A stretch of 64,000 nt of DNA from Phycicoccus sp. HDW14 (GTDB taxonomy: Bacteria > Actinomycetota > Actinomycetes > Actinomycetales > Dermatophilaceae): assembly GCF_011383005.1 (NCBI RefSeq), contig NZ_CP049935.1:3224001-3288000 (forward strand), given 5' to 3'. Shown here piece after piece: positions 1 through 9,020 of this stretch. The position numbers and the translations under genes were made by a program. The notes under the pieces are model-generated. The model saw only the letters and a list, made by a program, of their open reading frames with translations. It did no database searches and had not been told where the DNA came from. The stretch's first letter is position 1. Every line of letters begins with the position of its first letter.

Positions 1-715
1 CCCGATCCTCGTCGCGGCGTGCGACGTCCGCGCCGGCGAGCGCGTCCTCGACGTCGCCGCCGGCTCCGGCAACGCCTCGCTGCCCGCGGCCCGCACCGGC
101 GCCGACGTCACCGCCTCCGACCTCACTCCCGAGCTCCTCGACGCCGGCCGCACCCGGGCCGAGGCCGCGGGGCTCGAGCTGCTCTGGGACGTCGCCGACG
201 CCGAGGACCTGCCCTACCCGGACGCCACCTTCGACGTCGTGATGTCGTGCGTCGGCGTGATGTTCGCGCCGATCCACGAGGCCGCAGCCGACGAGCTGGT
301 GCGGGTCTGCCGGCCGGGCGGGCGGATCGGCCTCATCGCCTGGACCCCCGAGGGCTTCATCGGCCGGCTCCTGGCGGCGCTGCGCCCGTGGGCCCCACCG
401 CCGCCGGCCGGCGCCCAGCCGCCGCCGCTCTGGGGGTCCGAGGACCACGTGCGGGGCCTGCTCGGCGACGCCGTCACCGACGTGCGCGCCGAGCGCCGCG
501 ACCTCGTGGTCGACGCCTTCACGGCGCCGGAGGAGTTCCGCCGCTTCTTCGTCGAGCGCTACGGCCCGACGGCGGCGGTGCACCGGTCGGTGGCCGGCGA
601 CCCCGAGCAGCAGGCCGCGGTCGAGGCCGCCCTCGACGGGCTCGCACGAGAGGCCGACGAGGGGCACGGCCGGATGCGCTGGGAGTACCTGCTGCTCACC
701 GCAACCCGGACCTGA
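1..715 (+). CDS. SAM-dependent methyltransferase, class I (5' end outside window)
   Basis: The reading frame is open from the first bases to the TGA at 713-715, so the start lies upstream of the window; about 237 residues are visible. A glycine-rich SAM-binding loop (VLDVAAGSGNAS) opens the visible part, followed by an acidic strand end (VTASDLTPELL) and a motif-II-like segment (FDVVMSCVGVMFAP). This is the Rossmann-like class I methyltransferase layout, close to UbiE/Methyltransf_11 proteins. The C-terminal part (PPPLWGSEDHVRGLLGD) resembles small-molecule methyltransferases of actinomycetes. The substrate cannot be told. It is convergent with the DUF808 gene, 17 bases away. Confidence 0.85.
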   Translation, partial: PILVAACDVRAGERVLDVAAGSGNASLPAARTGADVTASDLTPELLDAGRTRAEAAGLELLWDVADAEDLPYPDATFDVVMSCVGVMFAPIHEAAADELVRVCRPGGRIGLIAWTPEGFIGRLLAALRPWAPPPPAGAQPPPLWGSEDHVRGLLGDAVTDVRAERRDLVVDAFTAPEEFRRFFVERYGPTAAVHRSVAGDPEQQAAVEAALDGLAREADEGHGRMRWEYLLLTATRT

Positions 716-732
716 GCCGCCGGGCCCCGACG

Positions 733-1677
733 TCAGGAGCGGCCGGCGCGGGCCCGCTTCACGAGCAGGACGACCGTGACCACGACCGCCCCGACGACGG
801 CGCCGGCGACGGCCGACCCGAGGGTGTTGGTCAGCCAGCCGAGCACGCCACCGAGGGCACCAGTGGCGTCGTGCACCGCCTCCTCGAGGTGGTGCACGAC
901 GCCGTACGGCCCGTGCCACCCCAGCTCGTCGGCGCCGACGAGGAGGATGTGCCCGCCGACCCACAGCATCGCGACGATGCCGACGGTCGAGAGCACGGCG
1001 AGCAGCTTCGGCATCGCCGTGACCAGCCCCCGGCCCAGGCCCTGCACCGCTGCGGAGCGCCCCGACTCGGCGAGGTGCAGGCCGATGTCGTCCATCTTGA
1101 CGATGAGCGCGACGACCCCGTAGACGAGCGCCGTGATGAGCACGGCGACGACGAGCAGGATGATCGCCCGCGAGACGAACGGCTCCTCGGACACCTCGTT
1201 GAGGGCGATGACCATGATCTCGGCGGAGAGGATGAAGTCGGTGCGGATGGCGCCGGCCACCATCGTCTTCTCCTGCTCGGCGCCCTCGGCGGCGGCCGGC
1301 TGGTCGTGGTGCGCCTCGTGGTGGGCCAGCTTCTCCCAGATCTTCTCGGCGCCCTCGTAGCAGAGGTAGGTGCCGCCGAGCATGAGGATGGGCGTGAGCA
1401 GCCACGGCACGAACTGGCTGAGCAGCATCGCCACCGGCAGGATGACGAGGATCTTGTTGCGCAGCGACCCGACGGCGATGCGCCGGATGATCGGCAGCTC
1501 GCGGTCGGCGGTGAAGCCGTGGACGTAGCGCGGGGTGACCGCGGTGTCGTCGACGACCACGCCCGCCGCCTTGACGCTGGCCCGGCCGGCCGCCGCCCCG
1601 ACGTCGTCGAGGGAGGCCGCCGCGAGCTTGGCGAGCACGGCGATGTCGTCGAGCAGGGCCACCAGCCCACCGGCCAT
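733..1677 (-). CDS. DUF808 (YedI-like) inner membrane protein
   Basis: This 314-residue protein starts MAGGLVALLDDIAVLAK, the hallmark N-terminus of the DUF808/YedI family. It continues with the family's DDTAVTPRYVHGF segment and several hydrophobic spans (around residues 75-105, 170-195, 225-250 and 280-305). Length and architecture match full-length family members, so it appears intact. The family is an integral membrane protein of unknown function that is widespread in bacteria. The ATG at 1675-1677 is the obvious family start. No operon partner is evident. Confidence 0.88.
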   Translation of the reverse strand: MAGGLVALLDDIAVLAKLAAASLDDVGAAAGRASVKAAGVVVDDTAVTPRYVHGFTADRELPIIRRIAVGSLRNKILVILPVAMLLSQFVPWLLTPILMLGGTYLCYEGAEKIWEKLAHHEAHHDQPAAAEGAEQEKTMVAGAIRTDFILSAEIMVIALNEVSEEPFVSRAIILLVVAVLITALVYGVVALIVKMDDIGLHLAESGRSAAVQGLGRGLVTAMPKLLAVLSTVGIVAMLWVGGHILLVGADELGWHGPYGVVHHLEEAVHDATGALGGVLGWLTNTLGSAVAGAVVGAVVVTVVLLVKRARAGRS

Positions 1678-1761
1678 GGGGTCGTCTCCGATCCGGGTCG
1701 CGGCAGCCGTGGCCGGCCGCCCGTGGGGGAGACGCTACTGGGCGAGGGGCCGGGGCCGCGC

Positions 1762-2040
1762 TCAGTCCGGGGTGGTGGACGCGGTGGTGGGGACGGTGGT
1801 GGCGACGACGTCGGCGCACACCTCGTCGAGCGAGGCGTAGTCGTGCGTCCGGTCGAGCCGGGCCAGGCGGCAGCAGAGCCGGGCCGGGGCGCCGGCGACG
1901 AGGCACGCGGCGATGAGGTCGTCCTGGCGCGCGGGGAACGGATGGACCGCCAGCACCCCCCGCAGCTGCTGCAGGTCGGCGGCGAGGGCGGGGTCACCGG
2001 GCTCGTGGGCGGTCAGCCCCCCGGCGTGCACGGTCGTCAT
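1762..2040 (-). CDS. DUF2795-like small protein
   Basis: This 92-residue soluble protein starts with ATG at 2038-2040, preceded by a GGAGGT Shine-Dalgarno sequence. The core LRGVLAVHPFPARQDDLIAAC, then a short helix and LDRTHDYASLDEVCADV, matches the pattern of DUF2795: a hydrophobic helix, a FPA..K/QDDL turn, and a D.-Y-.S..EV segment. In other actinobacteria these proteins occur as small single-domain units, often with stress genes; their function is unknown. The C-terminus is a low-complexity Thr/Pro tail. Assignment to the family is by pattern only. Confidence 0.7.
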   Translation of the reverse strand: MTTVHAGGLTAHEPGDPALAADLQQLRGVLAVHPFPARQDDLIAACLVAGAPARLCCRLARLDRTHDYASLDEVCADVVATTVPTTASTTPD

Positions 2041-2184
2041 CCCCCGGACCTCCTCGTCCGTCGATGTCCCCGCGACGAGCGGGGCCTGACGGACGTTACC
2101 CCCGTGCCGTCCTCCGCAAACGGTGTTCGCGCAGGTCGGGGCGGCGCGGGAATGCCACGACCGGTCCGCAGCGCTGACGCCACC

Positions 2185-3114
2185 ATGCGTGCGACGACCT
2201 ATGACCGGTACGGAGACCTCGACGTCCTCGAGGTCCGTGACGACCTCCCCGACCCCAAGGTCGGCCCCGGCGAGGCACTCGTCGAGGTCCGCCGGGCCTC
2301 GGTGAACCCCGTCGACTGGAAGCTGATGAGCGGCGGCCTCGACCCGATGATGGAGGCGACCTTCCCCGTCGTGCCCGGCTGGGACGTCGCCGGGGTCGTC
2401 CGCGCCGTCGGACCCGACACCCCCGAGGTCGCGGTCGGCGACGAGGTGCTCGCCTACGCCCGCAAGGACTGGGTGCACGGCGGCACCTTCGCCGAGCTCG
2501 TCACCGTGCCGGTGCGCGCCCTGGCCCGCAAGCCGGCCGGCGTCGACTGGGACACCGCGGGCGCCCTCCCCCTCGCCGGCCTCACCGCCCTGCGCGTGCT
2601 GCGCCGCCTCGAGGTCGGCCCCGGCGACACCGTCCTCGTCCACGCCGCGGCCGGCGGGGTCGGCCTGCTCGCCGTCCAGGTGGCCCACGAGCTCGGCGCC
2701 CGGGTCATCGGGACCGCGTCGGAGGCCAACCACGACCACCTGCGCGAGCTCGATGCCGAGCCGGTGGCCTACGGCGAGGGCCTGCCCGAGCGGGTGCGCG
2801 CCCTGGCCCCCGACGGCGTCGACGCCGTCGCCGACCTCGTCGGTGGCGTCCTCGAGGACACCCTCGCGGTCCTGGCCCCGGGCGGTCGGCACGCGTCGAT
2901 CGCCGACCCGTCGGTCCTCGAGCACGGCGGCACGTGGGTGTGGGTGCGCCCCGACGGCCCCGAGCTGCAGTGGCTGGCCGACCTCGCCGACAGCGGCCGC
3001 CTCACCGTCGACGTCGCCGGCTCCTACGGGCTCGACGAGGTGGCCGACGCCTTCGCCCGCAGCCGCGGGGGTCACGTGCGCGGCAAGCTCGTCATCGCCG
3101 TCTCGGAGGACTGA
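2185..3114 (+). CDS. NADP-dependent zinc-less alcohol dehydrogenase / quinone oxidoreductase (MDR family)
   Basis: This 309-residue protein has a GroES-like N-domain (MRATTYDRYGDLDVLEV, then VNPVDWKLMSGG) and a Rossmann domain with the nucleotide-binding VLVHAAAGGVGLLAVQVA around residue 150. It lacks the catalytic zinc ligands of true alcohol dehydrogenases, which is normal for the quinone oxidoreductase branch. The predicted role is NADPH-dependent reduction of quinones or enones in the cytosol. The ATG at 2185 fits the family N-terminus; much longer upstream reading is spurious. No Shine-Dalgarno is obvious just before the start. It stands alone between the DUF2795 gene and the sigma factor. 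Confidence 0.9.
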   Translation: MRATTYDRYGDLDVLEVRDDLPDPKVGPGEALVEVRRASVNPVDWKLMSGGLDPMMEATFPVVPGWDVAGVVRAVGPDTPEVAVGDEVLAYARKDWVHGGTFAELVTVPVRALARKPAGVDWDTAGALPLAGLTALRVLRRLEVGPGDTVLVHAAAGGVGLLAVQVAHELGARVIGTASEANHDHLRELDAEPVAYGEGLPERVRALAPDGVDAVADLVGGVLEDTLAVLAPGGRHASIADPSVLEHGGTWVWVRPDGPELQWLADLADSGRLTVDVAGSYGLDEVADAFARSRGGHVRGKLVIAVSED

Positions 3115-3186
3115 GCCGGGCTCCGGCGCCACCGCGCGGCGCTGTCGAAGGCGGGTCCCGCAAGCCCCGTCCTCGCAGCCCACGGA

Positions 3187-3192
3187 GTAGCG
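3187..3192 (+). promoter_or_regulatory. Candidate -10 element (TAGCGT) upstream of the sigma factor gene
   Basis: TAGCGT matches the actinobacterial TANNNT -10 consensus and lies 80 bases before the sigma factor start, giving an untranslated leader of about 75 bases. No clear -35 is visible. Weak evidence from sequence alone. Confidence 0.3.
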
Positions 3193-3272
3193 TGGAGGAC
3201 CTGCCCTCGGGACCCGGGGGCTTCGGTGGTCGAGCAGCGTGCCACCGGTCTCTTCTGACCGGAGGTCTCTCG

Positions 3273-4118
3273 ATGACCCGTCCCCTGCCTGCCCACCGCA
3301 CCCCCACCGCACCCCGCGCGCTGACCTGCGTCCCCCTGCCCGGCTCGTCAGCCGTCCAGCGTCCCGAGCACCCGGGGAGCGACCTCGAGACCCTGCTCGC
3401 CACCTACGAGCGGGCCTCGAACCCCGCCGACCGCGACCGCCTGCTCGCCGACGTCGTGGCGGCCACGATGCCCCTCGCCGACTCCCTCGCGCTGCGCTAC
3501 ACCGGCCGGGGCATCGACACCGAGGACCTCATCCAGGTCGCCCGCACCGCGCTCGTGGGCGCCGTCCAGCGCTACCGACCCGGAGCCGGGCGCGGCTTCG
3601 AGGCCTTCGCCGTGCCGACCGTGCGCGGCGAGCTCAAGCGCCACTTCCGCGACGCCGGCTGGATGGTCCGCCCGCCCCGCGGCCTCCAGGAGCTGCGGGC
3701 CGAGCTCGTCCCGGCCGAGGACGAGCTGCGCCAGCGCCTCGGGCGCGACGCGACCCTCACCGAGCTGGCCGCGGCCGTCGGGCGCGAGGGGTCCGACGTC
3801 GCCGAGGCCCGGGCCACCGCGTCCGCCTTCACGCCCGCCTCCCTCGACGCCCCGACCCCGTCGGGCGGCACGGCCGGCGAGCGCCTCGCCGACCCGGTCG
3901 ACGTGGCCGACGGCGTGCTGCTGCGGGCCGTCGTGCGCGCCGAGGTCGCCCGGCTCACCCCGCGCGAGCGGGTCATCCTCCGCCTGCGCTTCGTCGAGGA
4001 GCGCACGCAGAGCGAGATCGGCGAGGCCATCGGGGTCAGCCAGATGCAGGTGTCCCGGCTGCTCGCCGGGGTGCTGGCGCGGCTGCGCGAGCGCCTCGAC
4101 GCCCTCGTCGCCGCCTGA
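3273..4118 (+). CDS. RNA polymerase sigma factor, SigB/SigF/SigG family
   Basis: This 281-residue sigma-70 family protein carries region 2 (DLIQVARTALVGAVQRYRP, then FEAFAVPTVRGELKRHFRD), region 3 (LGRDATLTELAAAVG) and region 4 with a helix-turn-helix (RTQSEIGEAIGVSQMQVSRLL). The WMVRPPRGLQELRAEL segment is typical of the SigB/SigF general-stress and sporulation-type group 3 factors. The ATG at 3273 follows GGAGG at 3261-3265. No anti-sigma (RsbW) or anti-anti-sigma gene lies next to it, so its control is probably from elsewhere in the genome. The first 40 residues are a poorly conserved Pro/Ala-rich leader. Confidence 0.93.
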   Translation: MTRPLPAHRTPTAPRALTCVPLPGSSAVQRPEHPGSDLETLLATYERASNPADRDRLLADVVAATMPLADSLALRYTGRGIDTEDLIQVARTALVGAVQRYRPGAGRGFEAFAVPTVRGELKRHFRDAGWMVRPPRGLQELRAELVPAEDELRQRLGRDATLTELAAAVGREGSDVAEARATASAFTPASLDAPTPSGGTAGERLADPVDVADGVLLRAVVRAEVARLTPRERVILRLRFVEERTQSEIGEAIGVSQMQVSRLLAGVLARLRERLDALVAA

Positions 4119-4150
4119 GCGCAGGTCCCCGCGGGCGTGGCCGGCGGGCG

Positions 4151-4156
4151 GTACCG
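4151..4156 (+). promoter_or_regulatory. -10 element of a leaderless serine hydrolase transcript
   Basis: TACCGT (TANNNT) ends eight bases before the ATG at 4165, with no Shine-Dalgarno in between. This placement puts the transcription start at or next to the start codon, the standard leaderless arrangement in actinobacteria. Confidence 0.5.
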
Positions 4157-4164
4157 TCGCCGCC

Positions 4165-5515
4165 ATGCGTGTGCTGCGCCGGGTCCTCGCCGTCCTGCTC
4201 GTCCTCGTCGTCGTCGGGGCGGTGTTCGGCTACCGCCACTACCGGCCGCTCCTCGAGACGGGCACGGGGTACGCCGCGCACAACTCCTGCGCGGTCGCCC
4301 TCGTCGCGGGTCGTGACGACCCCGACACCGACCTGCCGCCCAACCCCCTGGTCCCGTACCTGACGGGGTACGTCAACCTCGCCGGGAAGTCCTCGACCTC
4401 GGCCGTCTGGTGGCTGCTGGCCAAGCAGAAGGCCTTCTACACCCAGGGGTACGGCTGCACGGTGGCCGGCGAGCGCCCCACCGTGTCCCGCCGGGCCACC
4501 AAGGTCGAGACCGAGGGCAACCCGTTCGCCGAGGTGCCGGCCCCCGAGACCGACCCCGCGCTGCAGGAGGTCGTGGCCCGCGCCTTCGGTGACGACTTGT
4601 CGGCGACGCGGAAGAAGGCGCTCGGCACGCGGGCGGTCGTCGTCATCCGCGACGGCAAGCTCGTCGCCGAGCGCTACGCCGACGGCTTCACGGCCGACAC
4701 CCCGCAGCTCGGGTGGTCGATGGCCAAGTCGGCCACCAACCTCCTCGTCGGGCGCTACGTGCTCGATCGGGGCCTGGACATCCAGGAGAGCGGCCTGCGG
4801 CCGGAGTGGACCGACGAGCGCAAGGCCATCACGGTCGACCAGCTGATGCGGATGACGAGCGGCCTGCGCTGGGACGAGACCTACGACCTCGGCACGCCGA
4901 TCACCCAGATGCTCTACGCCGAGCCCGACATGGCGAAGTACGTCGCGAGCCAGCCCCTGGCCCACCAGCCGGGCACCTACCAGCAGTACTCGAGCGGGTC
5001 GACCAACCTCGTGTGCTCGTGGCTCAGCTCGCTCGCCGACGTCCCCGACACCGACTTCCCGCGCACCGAGCTCTTCGCCCCCTCGGCCTGTCCTCGGCCG
5101 TCTGGGAGTCCGACGCCGCCGGCAACCCGGTGTGCTCCTCCTACCTCTGGGCCACCCCGCGCGACTGGGGGCCCTGGGCCAGTTCGCCCTCCAGGACGGC
5201 GTCTGGGGCGGCAAGCGGCTGCTGCCGGAGGGCTGGATGGCGCAGTCGACCACGGTCCAGCCGGTCGACCGCACCGAGGAGAAGGGCTACGCCGCCGGCT
5301 GGTGGGCCAACAAGGAGGCCGACGGCTCGCTCGTCAGCTCGCTGCTGCCGGCCGACGCGTACTGGGCCAGCGGCCACGACGGCCAGCGGGTCTACGTCGT
5401 GCCGTCGCAGCGGCTGGTCGTCGTGCGGCTCGGGTTCTCGCCCGAGGTCGACGGGTCGGGGCTGCGCACCGACGAGCTCGTGCGCGACGTCATCGCCGCG
5501 GCGCCGACCTCCTGA
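4165..5515 (+). CDS. Serine hydrolase of the beta-lactamase/class C family (two apparent frameshifts)
   Basis: The N-terminus has a membrane anchor (about residues 5-25) and the rest is a class-C-type penicillin-binding fold. The nucleophile motif SMAKS (S-x-x-K), a QYSSGSTN segment at the second motif, and GHDGQ matching the H-x-G third motif are all present, so it is probably an extracytoplasmic hydrolase. The frame is broken twice. A C run at 5078-5082 has five bases where six restore ELFAPLGLSS, and a G run at 5167-5171 has five where six restore DWGALGQFAL. With both corrected the protein is about 450 residues. The regular homopolymer pattern suggests sequence error and not a pseudogene. 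Confidence 0.85.
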
Positions 5516-5527
5516 CCCGGGGGCCGG

Positions 5528-6283
5528 TCAGAAGGTCGGGGTGACCGTCACCTCGGCGTCGTCGGCGACGTCGCCGAAGACGGGGATGCAGCTGACCGTC
5601 ACGGTGTCCGAGCCGCTCTCGGGCGACGCGGTGCAGAGCGTCTGCTCGCCGCCGGTGAAGGTCATCGAGAAGGCCGTGGGCACGTCACCGGCGCCGGTGA
5701 AGGTGCCGGTCATGTTCTCGATCGTCTTGCCGACGCCGCCCTGGTCCTCGAGCGTCCAGCCGTCGGCGACCGAGATGTTCGGCAGGTCGAAGCCGCCACC
5801 GACGGTGGTCGTGACGGGGTCGCCCTGGTTGGTCGGCAGGTTGCTCGGGAAGTTCGACGGGATGGCCGACTGCACCTGGTCGACGGTCGTGCTGACCGTG
5901 CGCGCGAAGAAGATGCCGCCGACGACCACGGCCGCGATGACGAGCACGACGACGACGACCGCGGCGATGAGGCAGCCCTTGGCCGTGCCGCTCATCCCCT
6001 GCTTCTGCTGCGGGGGCCACTGACCGGCCGGGGTGCCGTAGCCGGTGGCGCCGGGGGTGCCCGGAGCGCCGTACGCGTCGGGGGCGGGGTAGCCGGACCC
6101 CTCGGTCGTGCCGTAGCCGCCCCCGCTGCCGTAGGTGGTCGCGCCGGTCGTGCCGAGGACCTGGGTCTCGCCCGGGGTCGGTGCCGCGGTGGCCGGGTCG
6201 CGGAAGTGCTCGGTCCACTGCTGGCCGTCCCACCACCGCTCGCGGCCGTCCGGCTGCGGGTGCCATCCGGCGGGTGCGCTCAT
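5528..6283 (-). CDS. DUF2510 domain membrane protein with extracellular C-terminus
   Basis: This 251-residue protein starts with a DUF2510 module (PAGWHPQPDGRERWWDGQQW, residues 4-23). A Gly/Tyr/Thr-rich linker follows (to about 95), then one transmembrane helix (LIAAVVVVVLVIAAVVVGG, about 104-124) and an extracytoplasmic domain containing the segments CTASPES and VTVSCIP, each with a Cys that could pair. DUF2510 units occur at the cytoplasmic N-terminus of many actinobacterial single-pass proteins and are of unknown function. It is convergent with the serine hydrolase gene. Confidence 0.88.
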   Translation of the reverse strand: MSAPAGWHPQPDGRERWWDGQQWTEHFRDPATAAPTPGETQVLGTTGATTYGSGGGYGTTEGSGYPAPDAYGAPGTPGATGYGTPAGQWPPQQKQGMSGTAKGCLIAAVVVVVLVIAAVVVGGIFFARTVSTTVDQVQSAIPSNFPSNLPTNQGDPVTTTVGGGFDLPNISVADGWTLEDQGGVGKTIENMTGTFTGAGDVPTAFSMTFTGGEQTLCTASPESGSDTVTVSCIPVFGDVADDAEVTVTPTF

Positions 6284-6334
6284 CGCGTGCTCTCCTCGAC
6301 TCGGCCCGGCGTCACTCGCCGCGCTGGGTACAGG

Positions 6335-6838
6335 CTAGGGCCGGACGACCACGACGCGCGGCACCTCCCGGAGGCTGTGGCCCACGACGCAGTAGCGCTC
6401 GGTCGACGTCGCCAGCCGCTCGAGGGCGGTGTCGTCGGCGTCGGTCTCGGCCGTGAAGGTGACGGTGACCGGCCCGACGCCCACCGGGACGTCGCGGTCC
6501 AGGCCCAGGGTGCCGCGGGCGTCGAAGCTGCTCTCGGCCCGCGCGGTGACGGCACCGAGCGTCACGCCCATCGCCGTGGCGACGCTGCGGAGGGTGACGC
6601 CGGCGCAGGCCAGCAGCGCCTCGAGGAGCAGGTCCCCGCTGCACGCGTCCGACCCGTCACCACCCGTGGCCCGGTGCAGGCCGGCGCGCACCGGGCCGGC
6701 GAACCCGTCGACGGTGCACGTGATGCCGTCGTCGCGGAAGTCGGCGGTGGCGTGCAGCGGCGTGAGGGCCGAGGCGGGGTCGGCGGCGTACTGCTCGCGC
6801 AGAGGGGCCTGGAGCTGGCGGAGCGTGGCGCGGTCCAT
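6335..6838 (-). CDS. OsmC family protein
   Basis: This 167-residue protein has the OsmC/Ohr fold pattern: an N-terminal strand pair (ADFRDDGITCTVDG), a central helix with a conserved Cys (LLEALLACAGVTLRSVATAMG), and a C-terminal segment with a second Cys (RYCVVGHSLREVP). Members reduce organic hydroperoxides or act as general stress thiol proteins. The start is the ATG at 6836-6838; longer upstream reading overlaps the DUF779 gene and lacks family similarity. It follows the aldehyde dehydrogenase and DUF779 genes on the same strand, 47 bases after the latter, and may be the last gene of that unit. Confidence 0.85.
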   Translation of the reverse strand: MDRATLRQLQAPLREQYAADPASALTPLHATADFRDDGITCTVDGFAGPVRAGLHRATGGDGSDACSGDLLLEALLACAGVTLRSVATAMGVTLGAVTARAESSFDARGTLGLDRDVPVGVGPVTVTFTAETDADDTALERLATSTERYCVVGHSLREVPRVVVVRP

Positions 6839-6885
6839 CCCCCCAGCCAAGCACGGGTCCGGCCGCGGCGCCCCCGGCCACCCGG

Positions 6886-7272
6886 TCAGGCGTCGAGGAC
6901 CGCGAGCTCGTCCTCGGTGAGCATCCTCGAGCGGATGACGAACCGCACGCCCTCCGGCGCCTCGAGCGAGAAGCCGGCGCCGCGCCCGGGCACGACGTCG
7001 ATGGTGAGGTGCGTGTACCGCCAGTACTCGAACTGCGGGCGCGAGATCCACACGGGCACAGGGCGGTCCAGCTCGACGTCGAGGTCGCCGAGGAACACGT
7101 CCTGGTCGCCGGTGACGAACTCGCCGTCGGGGAAGCACATCGGGGCGGACCCGTCGCAGCACCCGCCGGACTGGTGGAACATCAACGGGCCGTGGGTGCC
7201 GGTGAGGCGACGCAGCAGCTGCGCCGCCCCACCGGTGACTCCGACCCGGCTCACGGTGGCCGGGGATCCCAT
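6886..7272 (-). CDS. DUF779 domain-containing protein
   Basis: This 128-residue protein has the family's signature cysteines and context: LMFHQSGGCCDGSAPMC, then VWISRPQFEYWRYTHLTIDV and a C-terminal GRGAGFSLEAPEGVRF. DUF779 genes typically sit directly after acetaldehyde/chloroacetaldehyde dehydrogenases, and here the gene begins four bases after the dehydrogenase stop. The function is unknown; the conserved CC...C pattern suggests metal or redox chemistry tied to aldehyde oxidation, which is inference. Length matches the family. Confidence 0.92.
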   Translation of the reverse strand: MGSPATVSRVGVTGGAAQLLRRLTGTHGPLMFHQSGGCCDGSAPMCFPDGEFVTGDQDVFLGDLDVELDRPVPVWISRPQFEYWRYTHLTIDVVPGRGAGFSLEAPEGVRFVIRSRMLTEDELAVLDA

Positions 7273-7276
7273 CGGC

Positions 7277-8799
7277 TCAGAAGAAGCCGAGGGCGTCGGG
7301 GCTGTAGCTGACGAGGAGGTTCTTCGTCTGCTGGTAGTGCTCGAGCATCATCTTGTGCGTCTCGCGCCCGATGCCCGACTGCTTGTAGCCGCCGAAGGCC
7401 GCGTGCGCCGGGTACGCGTGGTAGTTGTTCGTCCACACGCGGCCGGCCTTGATCTCACGGCCGGCCCGGTAGGCCTGGGACCCGTCGCGGCTCCACACAC
7501 CGGCGCCGAGGCCGTAGAGGGTGTCGTTGGCGAGCTTGAGCGCGTCGGCCTCGTCGTCGAACCGGGTGACAGAGACGACCGGTCCGAAGATCTCCTCCTG
7601 GAAGATCCGCATCGAGTTCTCACCCTCGAAGACGGTCGGCTGCACGTAGTACCCGCCGGAGAGCTCGCCGCCGAGGTCGGCGCGGGCACCGCCGATGAGC
7701 ACCTTGGCGCCCTCCTGCTTGCCGATGTCGATGTAGGACAGGATCTTCTCGAGCTGGTCGTTGCTCGCCTGCGCGCCGATCATCGTGTCGGTGTCGAGCG
7801 GGTTGCCCTGGACGATCTTCCCGACCCGGTCGACGGCGTCCTGGAGGAAGCGGTCGTAGATCGAGGACTGGATGAGCGCGCGGCTCGGGCAGGTGCAGAC
7901 CTCGCCCTGGTTGAGCGCGAAGAGCGCGAAGCCCTCGAGGGCCTTGTCGTAGAACGAGTCCCGCTCGCGCGCGACGTCCTCGAAGAAGATGTTCGGGCTC
8001 TTGCCGCCGAGCTCGAGGGTGACCGGGATGAGGTTCTGGCTGGCGTACTGCATGATCAGCCGGCCGGTCGTCGTCTCACCGGTGAAGGCCACCTTGGCGA
8101 TGCGCGGGCTGGACGCGAGCGGCTTGCCGGCCTCGACGCCGAAGCCGTTGACGATGTTGAGCACGCCGTCGGGCAGCAGGTCGCCGACGAGCTCGATGAG
8201 CTTGAGGATCGACCACGGGGTCTGCTCGGCCGGCTTGAGCACGACGCAGTTGCCGGCGGCGATCGCCGGGGCGAGCTTCCACACGGCCATGAGGATCGGG
8301 AAGTTCCACGGGATGATCTGCGCGACGACGCCGAGCGGCTCGTGGATGTGGTACGCCACGGTGTACTCGTCGATCTCGCCGATCGAACCCTCCTGTGCGC
8401 GAACGGCACCCGCGAAGTAGCGGAAGTGGTCGATCGCCAGCGGGAGGTCGGCGGCGAGGGTCTCGCGCACCGGCTTGCCGTTGTCCCAGGTCTCGGCGAC
8501 GGCGAGGTCCTCGAGGTGGGCCTCCATCCGGTCGGCGATCTTCAGGAGGATGTTGGAGCGCTCGGTGACGCTCGTGCGGCCCCAGGCCTCGGAAGCGCCG
8601 TGCGCGGCATCGAGGGCCAGCTCGACGTCCTCGGCGGAGGAGCGGGCGATCTCGGTGAACGGCTGACCGGTCACGGGGGTGATGTTCTCGAAGTACTGAC
8701 CCTTCACGGGGGCACCCACTGCCCGCCGATCCAGTTCTCGTAGCGGCTCTTGACCTCGATGCCGCTGCCCTCGCGGCCCGGCGGGGTGTACGTCGTCAT
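7277..8799 (-). CDS. Aldehyde dehydrogenase, acetaldehyde dehydrogenase ExaC/AldB type (one apparent frameshift)
   Basis: This NAD(P)-dependent aldehyde dehydrogenase would be 507 residues once one base is restored. Visible motifs are the cofactor-binding [18 protein letters not shown], the LELGGKSP glutamate motif and the catalytic cysteine in [12 protein letters not shown], which is typical of the ExaC/AldB group. The first 31 residues ([16 protein letters not shown]...) are in another frame: a G run at 8708-8712 has five bases where six join them to [14 protein letters not shown]. The ATG at 8797-8799 has AAGGAG ahead of it. It probably oxidises acetaldehyde or similar short aldehydes and is probably controlled by the GAF regulator upstream. 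Confidence 0.92.
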
Positions 8800-8930
8800 T
8801 GACTCGATCTCCTTCGATCGTCGGGGTCCCTCGACGGGATGCCGGTGACCGTAGGCAGCGGGACGTTGCAACGACGCTGCACCGTGCTCCCCCGGCGCCC
8901 TCTGCCCCTGCCCCCTGCCCTTGCGCCCTG

Positions 8931-8984
8931 CGCGAATGTGTGTGAACCCGCCGGGGATCCCCGGCGTGTTCACACACATTCGCG
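8931..8984. repeat. Long palindrome, family A copy 1
   Basis: A 17-base arm (CGCGAATGTGTGTGAAC at 8931-8947) pairs exactly with 8968-8984, and the centre is itself palindromic (CGCCGGGG/CCCCGGCG). Near-identical elements lie at 55044-55097 and 61922-61977. This copy lies between the 3' end of the GAF regulator and the aldehyde dehydrogenase start, so it may terminate regulator transcription. No U-tract follows. Confidence 0.85.
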
Positions 8985-9020
8985 GAAGGGGGGTCGCGGT
9001 GGGGGGTGTGGGAGGGGTGC

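Noticed and set aside
19-3114. A 1031-codon open frame on the plus strand
   Set aside because: Only its last 309 codons (from 2185) are a real gene; the earlier part is Arg/Pro-rich antisense or out-of-frame reading through the methyltransferase, DUF808 and DUF2795 genes.
4165-5515. Pseudogene call for the serine hydrolase and the other frameshifted genes
   Set aside because: All breaks are one-base deficits in C/G runs and all catalytic motifs survive, so sequence error is more likely than gene decay.
8931-8984. Operator for the aldehyde dehydrogenase gene
   Set aside because: The same palindrome occurs at two unrelated convergent or 3' positions, so a terminator or repeat role is more likely than a specific operator.
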